From Gammaproteobacteria bacterium (GTDB lineage Bacteria; Pseudomonadota; Gammaproteobacteria; Pseudomonadales; Azotimanducaceae), in contig JAPOYI010000115.1 of NCBI GenBank assembly GCA_026706665.1, positions 1 through 43,116 on the forward strand: a stretch of DNA of 43,116 bases, given 5' to 3'. Shown piece by piece: positions 15,027-23,989 of the stretch. Each line of letters opens with the position of its first letter. Within the stretch, counting starts at the first letter, position 1. Under the pieces are notes generated by a model, which made no database searches, had not been told where the DNA came from, and saw only the letters and a program-made list of their open reading frames with translations. Position numbers and translations under genes: made by a program.

Positions 15027-17726
15027 CTACAGATTCGGGTAGTCCATCACGCCCAGCACGTGTGCCCGGCGCACCGCATCGACCCTGCCGACGGCGCCCA
15101 GTTTCCTGTAGAGGTTCTTCAGGTGATAGTGAACGGTGTGCTCGGAGATGCCGAGACGGCGAGCAATCTCCTTGTTCTTCTCCCCCAGCGCCAGAGCTTG
15201 CAGCAGTTCGATTTCCCGATCCTTGTACTGTTGCGCCCGCGAGTGGTCCGAGGGCTGCGGCCCGAGCTGCTCCAGTACGGCATTCGCCGTCTCGCGAATG
15301 CGGGCCGAGGGGTCCGATTCGAGCAGCGATTCCAGCAGGGCGGTGCCGACTTCGCGTTCTTTCGCCAGCGGCCGGACATAGCCCGTGTCGCGGTATGCGC
15401 GCAAGTACTCCAGCAGCCGCGCGGAGGCCTCGTCCTGGCGCTGCGCCCGGTACTCGAGCGCCATCCACAGCGCGAGGCAGCGCATGCGCGTTCGAGCCAG
15501 GCGCCGTTTGCGCGCGACCTCCGAGAGACCCTTGGCCACTTCCCGAGCCGGCGCGAACGCGTCCTGCGCGGTGAGCAGCCTGATACGCGCGCAGCAGATC
15601 GCCTCCATCTCTCGCCAGGACTGGGCGTCAAGGTCGAGCAGGTCCGGCAGGTCTTCCGGCAGTCCGGCGCCGCGCCATGCTATTGCCGCCTGGTCAACCC
15701 GTTCGTCCTCTATCAGATAGGCGACCCGCAGCGCGGACAGGTGCCGCACGGCGCCTACGAGCGCTTGGCTCGAGGCGAACTCCAGGGACACTTCCACCGC
15801 CCGCAGCGCGGCTCTCGCGCCGTCCGCGTCGAGATGCCGCTCCGCCACCACGTCGAGGGCCGCCGCCCGGGAGTCGAGCGTCAGCGCGACATGGCTCGGC
15901 GGTTTCGGCATCTGCGCGGCGCGCGATTGGAATCGCTCCACGAGGTTGCGCTCGAGGTCCAGTTCCTTCGACAGAAACTCGAGAGGCAGCGCCGCGCCGG
16001 ATTCGCGGGGATAGTATCTTGCGACGATGCGCTTCCCGCGCTCGTAGTGGCTTTGCGCCTGCTCGGCGTGACCTTGTGCCATGGCGAGCAGGCCGTCGCA
16101 GGTGGTCACCAGCAACTCGCCGTTACGCGAGCCGCAGCGCGCGTATTGTCTTCGAGCCTCTCTGCCGAACTCGCGGGCAATGTCGAACCGCGCCCTTTGA
16201 CTATACGCGAAGCAGAGAATCAGGTTATGCGCGCCGAGCGTTGCCGGGTCCGGCACCGCTTGTCGTTCGAACAGGTCCAGGTTCGCTTCCATGTCCCGGA
16301 TCAGTTCGTCCGTCACCGGCATGCAGCCATATGAGACAAGCGACGCGGCCATGATGGCGGCGTCGACGCGCAGGGCGTGGGCGGAATCGCCGTTCGGATC
16401 CCTGGCGAACCCCTGCGTCTCGGCCCGAACGCTTTCGTACAGATTGCGCGCCTCCGCCAGCCCGCCGGCGCTCACGAGAATGCGGCAACGCAAAAGCGCC
16501 AGAAGGGGACGGCCGTCGAGAACCTCCGGTGTCAGGAATTGCTCGATGCCGGCCAGTTGCGCCGATCCTTCGCGCAAGTACAGTCTCAACCCGCCCGCCC
16601 GAGTCAGAATGTCTCCGACCAGGCGGGAATCGCCGGCCGCGTCGGCGTGCCGCACGGAGGCGAGCAGATGGCCGTTGCGCTCCGATGCGACGGCGATATC
16701 CCGGTGCAGCCGCCGATACCGATCCGGGTCTTCGCGCCGCAGCCGGGCCGCGCAGTACTCCTTGAGCAGCGGATGCAGTCGGAGCGTGTCGCGGTGCCCC
16801 CCCATGGGCTGGAGGAGCCCGTGCAACGACAACATCGCGCTCGTCCTTGGTATCGAGTCCGTCCTGCCCAGCACCTGGTCCGCAAATGCGCAATCGATCA
16901 AGTCGAACAGGGAGAGGTCGAGCAGGAAATCGCGCTCGTCGCGCGCGATGTTGCGCAGCAGACCGGCGCCGAGCCAGTTGGCCGCGACCGTTTCGTCGCC
17001 CGCGGTCCGGTTCGACCGCATGTTGCAATAGAGACGCAGCGCGAATGGCCAGCCTTCGGCGCGCGCGACCAATTCGGCCATCTTGCCCGGCGACAGCTCG
17101 CCGCCGAACAGATCGATTGCCTCCTGTCTGGAGAAGCGCAAGTCGTCGGCTGTCAGAACGAGCCCCGGCCCGTCGATCGCGACGGATGCCAGATCGAGAC
17201 CCGGATTCTCCCGCATCCCCATTGCGACATGGAGATTGCGCGGGCGATGGCGCAGGAGACTCCCGAGGACCGCGGCGGCTTCCTCCCCGACTCGCTCCAC
17301 CTCGTCGAGCACCAGCAGGCACGGCTGGCCGTAGGCTTCGATACTTCGCACGATCGCCGCCAGACCATGTTCGACCGACGCGCTCGCGCTCGGCATGTCG
17401 AGTCCCGCACGTTCGAAAGCGTAGCCGAGATAGGCGACGATGTCCTCCTCGGTATCGTCTTCGTCCAGCGAGAGCCACGCGGCGAGTACGCCGCGCCCGA
17501 GCTCCCGCCGGTGTATCTCCGCCAGCAGACTCGTCTTGCCGAAACCACCGGGCGCCTGGACGATGACGCATCCGCATCCCGACGCGTACCGCGCAAGCAG
17601 TCGGGGACGACTCACATACGCGTCCGCAGGCTTTGGCGCGGCGACTTTCGTGCCAAGCAGCCAAGGGACGGCGACGGCGGTGCCCTCGGTGGCGTCTCCG
17701 ACAGTGCTGGAGTCGGTTTCCGGCAT
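15027..17726 (-). CDS. MalT-like LuxR-family transcriptional regulator (STAND ATPase), copy 1
   Basis: An 899-aa cytosolic regulator. It opens with LLGTKVAAPKP, typical for MalT-like proteins. Walker A is APGGFGKTS (58-66), Walker B CLLVLDEVERV (136-146), then a winged-helix segment ending DTLRLHPLLKEYCAARLRR. A long TPR-like helical sensor region covers about 370-820, and a LuxR/GerE DNA-binding HTH covers 834-899 (REIELLQALALGEKNKEIARRLG..HTVHYHLKNLYRKLG). Such proteins bind ATP and an inducer, oligomerise and activate transcription. It starts 9 bp after the stop of a paralogue and is probably co-transcribed with it. Position downstream of the tad genes suggests, but does not prove, that it controls the pilus. 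A G15 tract abuts its stop codon. Confidence 0.92.
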   Translation of the reverse strand: MPETDSSTVGDATEGTAVAVPWLLGTKVAAPKPADAYVSRPRLLARYASGCGCVIVQAPGGFGKTSLLAEIHRRELGRGVLAAWLSLDEDDTEEDIVAYLGYAFERAGLDMPSASASVEHGLAAIVRSIEAYGQPCLLVLDEVERVGEEAAAVLGSLLRHRPRNLHVAMGMRENPGLDLASVAIDGPGLVLTADDLRFSRQEAIDLFGGELSPGKMAELVARAEGWPFALRLYCNMRSNRTAGDETVAANWLGAGLLRNIARDERDFLLDLSLFDLIDCAFADQVLGRTDSIPRTSAMLSLHGLLQPMGGHRDTLRLHPLLKEYCAARLRREDPDRYRRLHRDIAVASERNGHLLASVRHADAAGDSRLVGDILTRAGGLRLYLREGSAQLAGIEQFLTPEVLDGRPLLALLRCRILVSAGGLAEARNLYESVRAETQGFARDPNGDSAHALRVDAAIMAASLVSYGCMPVTDELIRDMEANLDLFERQAVPDPATLGAHNLILCFAYSQRARFDIAREFGREARRQYARCGSRNGELLVTTCDGLLAMAQGHAEQAQSHYERGKRIVARYYPRESGAALPLEFLSKELDLERNLVERFQSRAAQMPKPPSHVALTLDSRAAALDVVAERHLDADGARAALRAVEVSLEFASSQALVGAVRHLSALRVAYLIEDERVDQAAIAWRGAGLPEDLPDLLDLDAQSWREMEAICCARIRLLTAQDAFAPAREVAKGLSEVARKRRLARTRMRCLALWMALEYRAQRQDEASARLLEYLRAYRDTGYVRPLAKEREVGTALLESLLESDPSARIRETANAVLEQLGPQPSDHSRAQQYKDREIELLQALALGEKNKEIARRLGISEHTVHYHLKNLYRKLGAVGRVDAVRRAHVLGVMDYPNL

Positions 17727-17735
17727 CGGATTGCC

Positions 17736-20441
17736 TTAATGAATGACGCCCATGCTCCGGGCGTGCCGCACCGCATCCATCCGGCTGCTGGCGCCGGTCT
17801 TTTGGAATACCTTCCTGAGGTGATACCGCACGCCGTGTTCGGTGATGCCGAGATCGCGGGCGACTTGCTTGTCCCGCAGACCCTGAGCCACATGCTCGAT
17901 CACCTCGACTTCGCGTACGGTCAAACTCGAAGCCTGTTCCGCGGTCCCCGCACGCGGATCGTCCATGCGTCTCAGAACGGACTCGGCGGATGATCGACGC
18001 CGTGGCTCGAGTGCGGTCCGCAATATCCGCGGCAGCAGCGCCCGGCTGACCTCGCGCTCGCGGACCAGCGGTTTCTCATAGTCCGTCGTGCGCAGCAGCC
18101 CCAGGAACTCGAGCAGCCGCGCCGCGGCGGCGTTCGCATTCCCGGACCGGTATTCGAGGCCCATCCGCAGGGCCATGCACCGCATCCGGGTTCGCATCAG
18201 TCCTCGTTCCAGCGCGACCTCGTGCAACCGTTCCGCCAGCCGGCGCGCGGCTTCGACTTCATGCCGCGACTCGAGCAGCCGAATGCGCGCGCAGGAAATC
18301 GACTCCATCTCTCGCCAGGATTGACTGTCCAGGTCGAGCAGCCGGGACTGGCATTCGGGCAATCGGGCGTCGCGCCAGGCCTGGCTTGCCTCTGCAACGC
18401 GCCCGTCGATGACCAGGTACGAAACGCGCAGGGCCGACAAGAGGCGCACCAGGGCAGTCAGCCGTTCGGCGTTGGCGAACTCCAACGCGTTATCCAGTAT
18501 TCCGAGGGCGCCCTCTGCGCCTCCCGTTTCGAACGCGAGCTCGGAGACCACGCCGTATGCCGCCGCGTGCACATCGAACGATCTCTCGATGATGCGCAAA
18601 GGCACCAGGGATTTCGTGGGACGGTGGAATCCCAGTTGGTTTCGCTCAAGATCGAGTTCGGTCATCAGGACGTGCGAGATCAGCGCCGGACGGCGGCGCG
18701 TGTATCTCCTGGCGGCTTCCCGGGGGCGGCCCTCGGCCATGGCGACCATGCCCAGGAAGGTGTCGCCGAGAACGGCGCCGTAGCGCGCGTCGGCAAGCGC
18801 GAAGCACTGTCTGGCCTGCATTCCGTGCCATTGGCTGGACGCGAACCGCGCCCGCCCGTAGTCCGCGATGCAGAGATTGGTGTGGAAAAGGCCCCGAGCC
18901 ACCGGATCGAGTCGTTGATCGGCTGCCCCCTCGGCCAGGTGGGCCAACACCTCTTGCGCGATCTTGCTGCCGAGCGGCCGGCACATGAAGGTCATCAGTG
19001 CCGACTGTACAAGGACCCCATCTATCCGCAGCGCGGTATCATCGCCGCCGTCCCTGTCGCGGCGAAAGCCGAGGGTCCTGTCGCGGGCCGTCGCATACAG
19101 TGCGGCCGCCCGCTTCAGATCGGATCGCGCGACCAGGACGGCGCAGCGCAGCAACGCCAGACGGGGAAAGTTCTCGACGACTTGCTCGGCCAGCAAACGT
19201 TCGTACGCCACGAGCTTCCGAATGCCGTGCCTGCACCACAGCCTCACGCCCCCGGCGGCCTCCAGGATCTCACCCGTCAGGATGGGGTCGCCGCTGTCGG
19301 CGGCGTGGCGCAGAGCGGCTTCCAGGCGTCCGCGGCGCGCCATGGCCATCGCGATGCGGCGGTGGAGCATTCGAAAACGCCACGGCGTTCTCTGGAAGCG
19401 TCTCGCGGCGCAGTGTTCCCTGACCAGCGGTTGCAGGCGCAGAATTCGCGCCGATGGATCGACCGGCCGCACGAGCCCGTCGAGCCTGGACAGCACCTTC
19501 GCCCCATGCTTCGGGTGCGAATCCGGCATCGCCTCGTCCGCCATCGTCAGGTCGATGGGGTCGAACAACGACACGTCGAGCAGGTAGTCGACCTCGTCGT
19601 CCGCCAGGTCGCGGCGCAGACGGGAAAAGAGAAACGTCGCCACGGCTTCCGCGTCGCCGGCCATCCGGACATCGGTGCCCCCGCGGCGGTAGAGGCGAAG
19701 CGCAGCCGGCCAACCTTCCGTTCGTTTCGTTATTTCGCCCAGGTCGGACAGCGACAGGCGACCGCCGAAAAGGAGCGCGATCTCCGGTTTCGCGAAACGG
19801 AAATCGTCGGCCTGCAGGATGTCTCCCCGCCCGTCGACGACCGCGGAAGCCAGATCCAGCGCCGGCGGGACGCTCCGCATAGCCATTGCGAAGTGAAGGT
19901 TTGGCGGCGCGCGGCGCAGCAGGAAGTCGATCAACCGGACCTGCTCCGCGTCGACGAGGCGCTCGGCTTCGTCGAACGCGAGCAGACAGGGCATGCGATA
20001 GTCCTCGATCGCTCGCATCACGAGCCCCATCCGGTACAGTGTGGCGCGTGCCGGATGATCGATCGCCCGCGGCGACTGGCTCTCCGGGGAGCGCTGCATC
20101 GACGTGTCGAGCCCCGCGCGCGTCAATGCGAACTCGATGTAGGTCGCCAGGGTGTCCAATGAATCCGTTTCGTCCAGGCTGAGCCAGGCAGTGAGCGCGC
20201 CGCCCGCCCGTTCCCGCTGACAGATGTCGGCGAGCAGGGCGGTCTTGCCGAACCCGCACGGCGCATGGAACACCGTGAGCCGCCTGTTGAGCGGTCGGCA
20301 TCTTCGGCGAAGTTGCGGCCGGCGAAGGTAGCCGTCTGTCCGCTCCGGAATGGTCACCCTCGTGGTCAGCAGCCACGGAGGCTCAAGCGAACGTACGCGG
20401 CGCTCCCCGACCGGGCCCGTGGTATGGTCCGTGACAGTCAT
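17736..20441 (-). CDS. MalT-like LuxR-family transcriptional regulator (STAND ATPase), copy 2
   Basis: A 901-aa paralogue of the next gene with the same layout: LLTTRVTIPERTDGYLRRP N-terminus, Walker A APCGFGKTA (60-68), Walker B CLLAFDEAERL (152-162), winged helix ending LRLQPLVREHCAARRF, a helical sensor region, and a C-terminal LuxR HTH (839-901, LTVREVEVIEHVAQGL..EHGVRYHLRKVFQKTG). Shared stretches such as LDLDSQSWREMESISCARIRLL versus the copy-1 equivalent show the pair arose by tandem duplication and then diverged strongly, so they likely sense or bind different things. The HTH recognition helices differ (ITEHGVRYHLR versus ISEHTVHYHLK). ATG 20441 has GGGGAAGC before it, and a TAGAAT -10 element lies about 40 bp upstream. 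Confidence 0.92.
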   Translation of the reverse strand: MTVTDHTTGPVGERRVRSLEPPWLLTTRVTIPERTDGYLRRPQLRRRCRPLNRRLTVFHAPCGFGKTALLADICQRERAGGALTAWLSLDETDSLDTLATYIEFALTRAGLDTSMQRSPESQSPRAIDHPARATLYRMGLVMRAIEDYRMPCLLAFDEAERLVDAEQVRLIDFLLRRAPPNLHFAMAMRSVPPALDLASAVVDGRGDILQADDFRFAKPEIALLFGGRLSLSDLGEITKRTEGWPAALRLYRRGGTDVRMAGDAEAVATFLFSRLRRDLADDEVDYLLDVSLFDPIDLTMADEAMPDSHPKHGAKVLSRLDGLVRPVDPSARILRLQPLVREHCAARRFQRTPWRFRMLHRRIAMAMARRGRLEAALRHAADSGDPILTGEILEAAGGVRLWCRHGIRKLVAYERLLAEQVVENFPRLALLRCAVLVARSDLKRAAALYATARDRTLGFRRDRDGGDDTALRIDGVLVQSALMTFMCRPLGSKIAQEVLAHLAEGAADQRLDPVARGLFHTNLCIADYGRARFASSQWHGMQARQCFALADARYGAVLGDTFLGMVAMAEGRPREAARRYTRRRPALISHVLMTELDLERNQLGFHRPTKSLVPLRIIERSFDVHAAAYGVVSELAFETGGAEGALGILDNALEFANAERLTALVRLLSALRVSYLVIDGRVAEASQAWRDARLPECQSRLLDLDSQSWREMESISCARIRLLESRHEVEAARRLAERLHEVALERGLMRTRMRCMALRMGLEYRSGNANAAAARLLEFLGLLRTTDYEKPLVREREVSRALLPRILRTALEPRRRSSAESVLRRMDDPRAGTAEQASSLTVREVEVIEHVAQGLRDKQVARDLGITEHGVRYHLRKVFQKTGASSRMDAVRHARSMGVIH

Positions 20442-20480
20442 GCTTCCCCAATAGCAAGTCGTTCTTCGCCAGCCGCATTT

Positions 20481-20486
20481 ATTCTA
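20481..20486 (-). promoter_or_regulatory. Candidate -10 element upstream of the regulator pair
   Basis: TAGAAT on the minus strand matches TATAAT at five of six positions, 40 bp before ATG 20441. No good -35 is visible at 16-18 bp, which would fit an activator-dependent promoter. Confidence 0.3.
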
Positions 20487-20646
20487 GGGGATTGTCTGAT
20501 CGAGTCCTATGCTTACTCGCCAGGAATCGGAAGAATCGGTAGTTCGAGCGCCACGGAATCTGCCCCCGAAAAGGGCCCGCTGTTGCGCTCCGCCATCCAT
20601 GCCCGTCATCCCGCCGATCCTGCCGGGAACAGTCCAGGGCGTGCCG

Positions 20647-21600
20647 CTACAGACCGCCGGCGCTGCTCAGTCCCTCGATCAACTGAACGAACGCGGGACC
20701 GCCGACGATCACCAGCAGCCCGGGCAACATGAACACCATGGAGGGGATGATCAGCAGCGTTGGCAAACGCGCCATCTTCGCCTGCATGCTGGCGACCATT
20801 TCAACGCGCACCGAACTCGATAGCCTGCGCAGGGCATCCGCCGCGGGAGTTCCCTGGCGTTCGCTTTGCGCCACCGTTGTTGTCAGATCCTTCAGGGACT
20901 GGAGGTCCAGGCGCTGCGCGACCCTGCCGAGCGCTTCTTCGCGATTCATGCCGTGGATGCGCATGTCGAGACTTGCCTGACCCAACTCGTCGGCGAGCTC
21001 GGGCCGAAATGCCCGGAGGTCGCTGACCGTGCGCCGCAGCGCCCGCTCGAAGGTCAGTCCCGCTTCGAGGCAAACGATCAGCAGGTCGATCGCATCGGTC
21101 AGCGCGGTCTGAATTCTCCAGACCCGCCGCGCCGCCAGACGCGTGATGATCCACTCCGGCACGAGATTGCACGCAACGCCGAGCAGCAGCCCGCCGAGCA
21201 GGCCGGCGCCCCAGCCGATCACGCCGGAAAACAGTGTGGACACCCCGAGGCCCCCGCCCGCCAGACCGACAAGGAGGCACGCGACCTTGGTGCCGATCGC
21301 CACGGTCACGGCATTGGCCGAACGAAAGCCTGCGCGTTGCAGCCCGACGGAGATCTTTTCCTGGTCTTTCTGGCCGAGGGGCAAGAACGTTCCGAGAACA
21401 CCGAGCGTGCGCTCCACGCCGCTCCGTACTCCCGTCATGCCTTCGGCGATTCGACTCTGGACGCGGGATTCGCGAACGTCGCCGGTGGCGAGTTGCAGCC
21501 GGCGCAAGACGCGTCTCCGGTTGATCATCGCGCTCGCGATCATGAGCAGCGCGATCGCGAGAACGGCGAGCAGGACGACGCTGATGGTCTGCGGCGTCAT
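20647..21600 (-). CDS. tadC: Tad pilus inner-membrane platform protein TadC
   Basis: A 317-aa integral membrane protein of the type II secretion F (GspF) family. A hydrophobic N-terminal helix (LLAVLAIALLMIAS) and a central pair (VACLLVGLAG, GWGAGLLGGLLLGVA) precede the cytosolic T2SSF domain (ALTDAIDLLIVCLEAGLTFERALRRT...QSERQGTPAADALRRLSS). The last helix (LLIIPSMVFMLPGLLVIVG) carries the P-x-MVFM-LPG segment seen in TadC. With TadB it forms the platform that converts TadA ATPase motion into Flp pilin assembly. ATG 21600 overlaps the tadB stop by 4 bp (ATGA); an upstream frame extension to 21627 is not needed. Last gene of the tad operon; the following 205 bp precede the regulators. Confidence 0.93.
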   Translation of the reverse strand: MTPQTISVVLLAVLAIALLMIASAMINRRRVLRRLQLATGDVRESRVQSRIAEGMTGVRSGVERTLGVLGTFLPLGQKDQEKISVGLQRAGFRSANAVTVAIGTKVACLLVGLAGGGLGVSTLFSGVIGWGAGLLGGLLLGVACNLVPEWIITRLAARRVWRIQTALTDAIDLLIVCLEAGLTFERALRRTVSDLRAFRPELADELGQASLDMRIHGMNREEALGRVAQRLDLQSLKDLTTTVAQSERQGTPAADALRRLSSSVRVEMVASMQAKMARLPTLLIIPSMVFMLPGLLVIVGGPAFVQLIEGLSSAGGL

Positions 21601-22544
21601 CGCTGGGCCCTTCGGATGATCAGCCACGAGACGAAGATGCCCGAGACGATCAGGCCGACGCCGATCCCGAGCAGGTGGCGCGCGTCGCCCAGCAGGGTCT
21701 CCACCATCTCGGGCTGCAGGAGCGCCTGTATCGTCACCGCCAGGACGGGGACGGCGGCCAGGATGACGAGGGTGACCTTGGACTCGGCGGTGGCCGCCTT
21801 CAGGCGCACCTTGGAGTCGAGCCGTTCTCTCAGCATGTCGGCGAGGTTGCCGACGGCTTCCGACAGGTTGCCTCCCGTCCCGGATTGCGTCGAGATGATC
21901 GCGGCCAGCATCGCCAGTTCGCCCATGCGGATGCGGTGGGCTTCCCGCGCCATGGCATGTTCAAGGGGAACGCCGAAATCGGTCTCTCGCAGGATGCTCC
22001 GCAGAGAGGGGGCGAGCGGGTCCTCCGCTTTCTGGGCCACCGAGCGCAGGGCGCGCAGACTCGACGTCCCGAAGCGCACCATGCGTTGAAAGTCCTCCAC
22101 GGCCGTGACCAGCCGATTGGAGAAAGCGTCCCGTTGTCGGGACTCGACGAAAGATCCCGCGTTCCAGCCGAATACCGCCGCCGTCGCGAGCGACAGCCAG
22201 GCGGCGAGGACCCCGGTAATGCCGACGAACACCATCGCCGGCGCGAGCAGCAGCCACGCGAGGAGCGCCACACCGAGCACGACCATGCCGCCACGCGCGC
22301 CGCCGGCCAGCGGGAACAGCGCGTTCAGACGTACCACGACGTGATGGTCGCTCCTGGCGCGGCGGTTTTCGGGTAGCCGCGCCTCCGGCGTCGGCGCGGG
22401 ACCTTCGGTGTCGAGCAGATGGGTGATGGGTCCCAGACGTCGCCGTATCTGCAGCCTGACGCGCATGGCGTCGTTGACCATCATGACCACCATCCCGGCA
22501 ATGAGGGCCGTCGCAACGCCCACGATCATGGCAAGCCAACTCAT
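21597..22544 (-). CDS. tadB: Tad pilus inner-membrane platform protein TadB
   Basis: A 315-aa membrane protein with the T2SSF fold, usual TadB length. It has an N-terminal helix (AMIVGVATALIAGMVVMMVN), a central hydrophobic pair (VVLGVALLAWLLLAPAMVFVGI and TGVLAAWLSLATAAVFG), a cytosolic domain (NRLVTAVEDFQRMVRFGTSSLRALR...STQSGTGGNLSEAVGNLADMLRER) and a final transmembrane pair. The motif SGTGGNLSEAVGNLA is typical of TadB. It is the partner of TadC in the pilus platform. Its stop overlaps the tadC start, and its own start is 14 bp after the tadA stop, so the three are translated as a unit. Confidence 0.95.
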   Translation of the reverse strand: MSWLAMIVGVATALIAGMVVMMVNDAMRVRLQIRRRLGPITHLLDTEGPAPTPEARLPENRRARSDHHVVVRLNALFPLAGGARGGMVVLGVALLAWLLLAPAMVFVGITGVLAAWLSLATAAVFGWNAGSFVESRQRDAFSNRLVTAVEDFQRMVRFGTSSLRALRSVAQKAEDPLAPSLRSILRETDFGVPLEHAMAREAHRIRMGELAMLAAIISTQSGTGGNLSEAVGNLADMLRERLDSKVRLKAATAESKVTLVILAAVPVLAVTIQALLQPEMVETLLGDARHLLGIGVGLIVSGIFVSWLIIRRAQR

Positions 22545-22558
22545 TCGATGCCGATCCG

Positions 22559-23911
22559 TCAGCCGTCAGCGAGACCCTGGCGGGCGAGGGACATGCTGGA
22601 AGTCAGCAGGTCGCTGAAGCCGGCGTCTTCGACTCGGCCGGCGAAGGACGGGCGGCTGCCGCTGCAGACGAACCGGTCCGAGCCGGCATCGTAGGACCAG
22701 ATGTTCTCCAGCACCGGCACGTCGCCCTCCATGCCCAGCACGTCCGTGATGGCCACGACCCTGCGCCTGCCGTCGCTGAACCTGGACGCATGGACCACCA
22801 GGTCGACGGCGGAGATCACCTGGTTGCGTATCGCCGAAAGCGGCATCTCGCCGGCACCCATCATGACCAGGTACTCCAGGCGGATGATCGCGTCGCGCGG
22901 GCTGTTCGCATGCACGGTTACCATCGAGCCCGGGTGACCGGTGTTCATCGCCTGCATCGCCTCCAGCGCCTCGGCGCCGCGCACCTCGCCGACGACGATC
23001 CTGTCCGGGCGCATCCGCAGCGCGTTCTTCAGCAGGTCCCGCATCGTGATCTCGCCGGTGCCCTCCGACGACGGCGCCCGCGACTCAAGCCGCACCACGT
23101 GCGGCTGCATGAGCTTCAGCTCCGCCGCGTCCTCCAGCGTGACGACACGCTCTTCCGGCCCGATCATCCCCGAAAGCGCGTTCAGGATGGTCGTCTTGCC
23201 GGCCCCGGTGCCGCCGGAAACCACCACGTTGAGCTTCGCCCGCGCCGCTACCTCCAGCATCGTCACCATGCCGGTATGCATGGCGCCGCCGCGGGCGAGA
23301 TCGGTCAGCGAGAAACCGCCCTGGCGGAAGCGGCGGATCGAGATCGCCGCCCCGTCGATCGCCAGCGGCGGCACGATGATGTTGACCCTGGACCCGTCCT
23401 CGAGCCGCGCGTCGCACATCGGGTTGACCTCGTCCACGCGGCGACCGGCGCCTTCCGCGATGCGCTGCGCCAGGCGCGTGAGATGATCGAAGTCGCGGAA
23501 ACGCACATCCACCTGGCGCAGCACGCCCGCCTTTTCGACATAGACCGAATGCAGTCCGTTGACCAGGATGTCGCTGATGTCCGGATCCCGCAGCAGCGGT
23601 CCCAGCGGCCCCAGTCCGCGCATCTCGTCGACGATACGGTCGGCGAGGGCCCGGTGAGCGCCGCCGATGGTCGGGGCGTCGGTCGAAGTTTCCAATTGAC
23701 GCAGCAGCGGCAGCACCAGCTCGGTCAACTCGTTGCTGTCGAGCGACTCGACCGTCCCGGCGTTGAGGCTCTCGACAACGCGCCCGTGATAGAAGGGAAC
23801 GACAGCCTCGAAACGGTCCCGCTCGTCCGGCTGCGGCATGACCTGCGTTTCGCGCTTCCGCTGTTGCCGGTTCTGCGCCGGGAGGCGCCTGCGCTGGATT
23901 GCCCTTGGCAT
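22559..23911 (-). CDS. tadA: Tad pilus assembly ATPase TadA/CpaF
   Basis: A 450-aa secretion ATPase of the GspE/VirB11 superfamily that powers Flp pilus assembly as a hexamer at the inner membrane. Motifs in order: PLLRDPDISDILVNG (105-119), Walker A GGTGAGKT (233-240), Asp box TLEDAAELKL (258-267), Walker B RIVVGEVRGAE (304-314) and His box GHPGSMVTVHANS (325-337). All catalytic residues are intact. ATG 23911 is used because it gives the family's basic, disordered N-terminus; the frame continues to a TTG at 23974 without support, and ATG 23839 is an alternative. It lies 78 bp after the TadG-like gene, in a gap with a GCGAGACAAT tandem duplication. Confidence 0.96.
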   Translation of the reverse strand: MPRAIQRRRLPAQNRQQRKRETQVMPQPDERDRFEAVVPFYHGRVVESLNAGTVESLDSNELTELVLPLLRQLETSTDAPTIGGAHRALADRIVDEMRGLGPLGPLLRDPDISDILVNGLHSVYVEKAGVLRQVDVRFRDFDHLTRLAQRIAEGAGRRVDEVNPMCDARLEDGSRVNIIVPPLAIDGAAISIRRFRQGGFSLTDLARGGAMHTGMVTMLEVAARAKLNVVVSGGTGAGKTTILNALSGMIGPEERVVTLEDAAELKLMQPHVVRLESRAPSSEGTGEITMRDLLKNALRMRPDRIVVGEVRGAEALEAMQAMNTGHPGSMVTVHANSPRDAIIRLEYLVMMGAGEMPLSAIRNQVISAVDLVVHASRFSDGRRRVVAITDVLGMEGDVPVLENIWSYDAGSDRFVCSGSRPSFAGRVEDAGFSDLLTSSMSLARQGLADG

Positions 23912-23989
23912 GCGATCCAGTGTACCAGTTCCCTCGCCGTGTGCGGTGCCGAGCCGCGAGACAATGCGAGACAATGGCGCGGTTCGGCG

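Noticed and set aside
14982-16334. 450-codon + strand frame starting before the G15 tract
   Set aside because: Antisense to the MalT-like HTH and sensor region; reads through the homopolymer without meaning.
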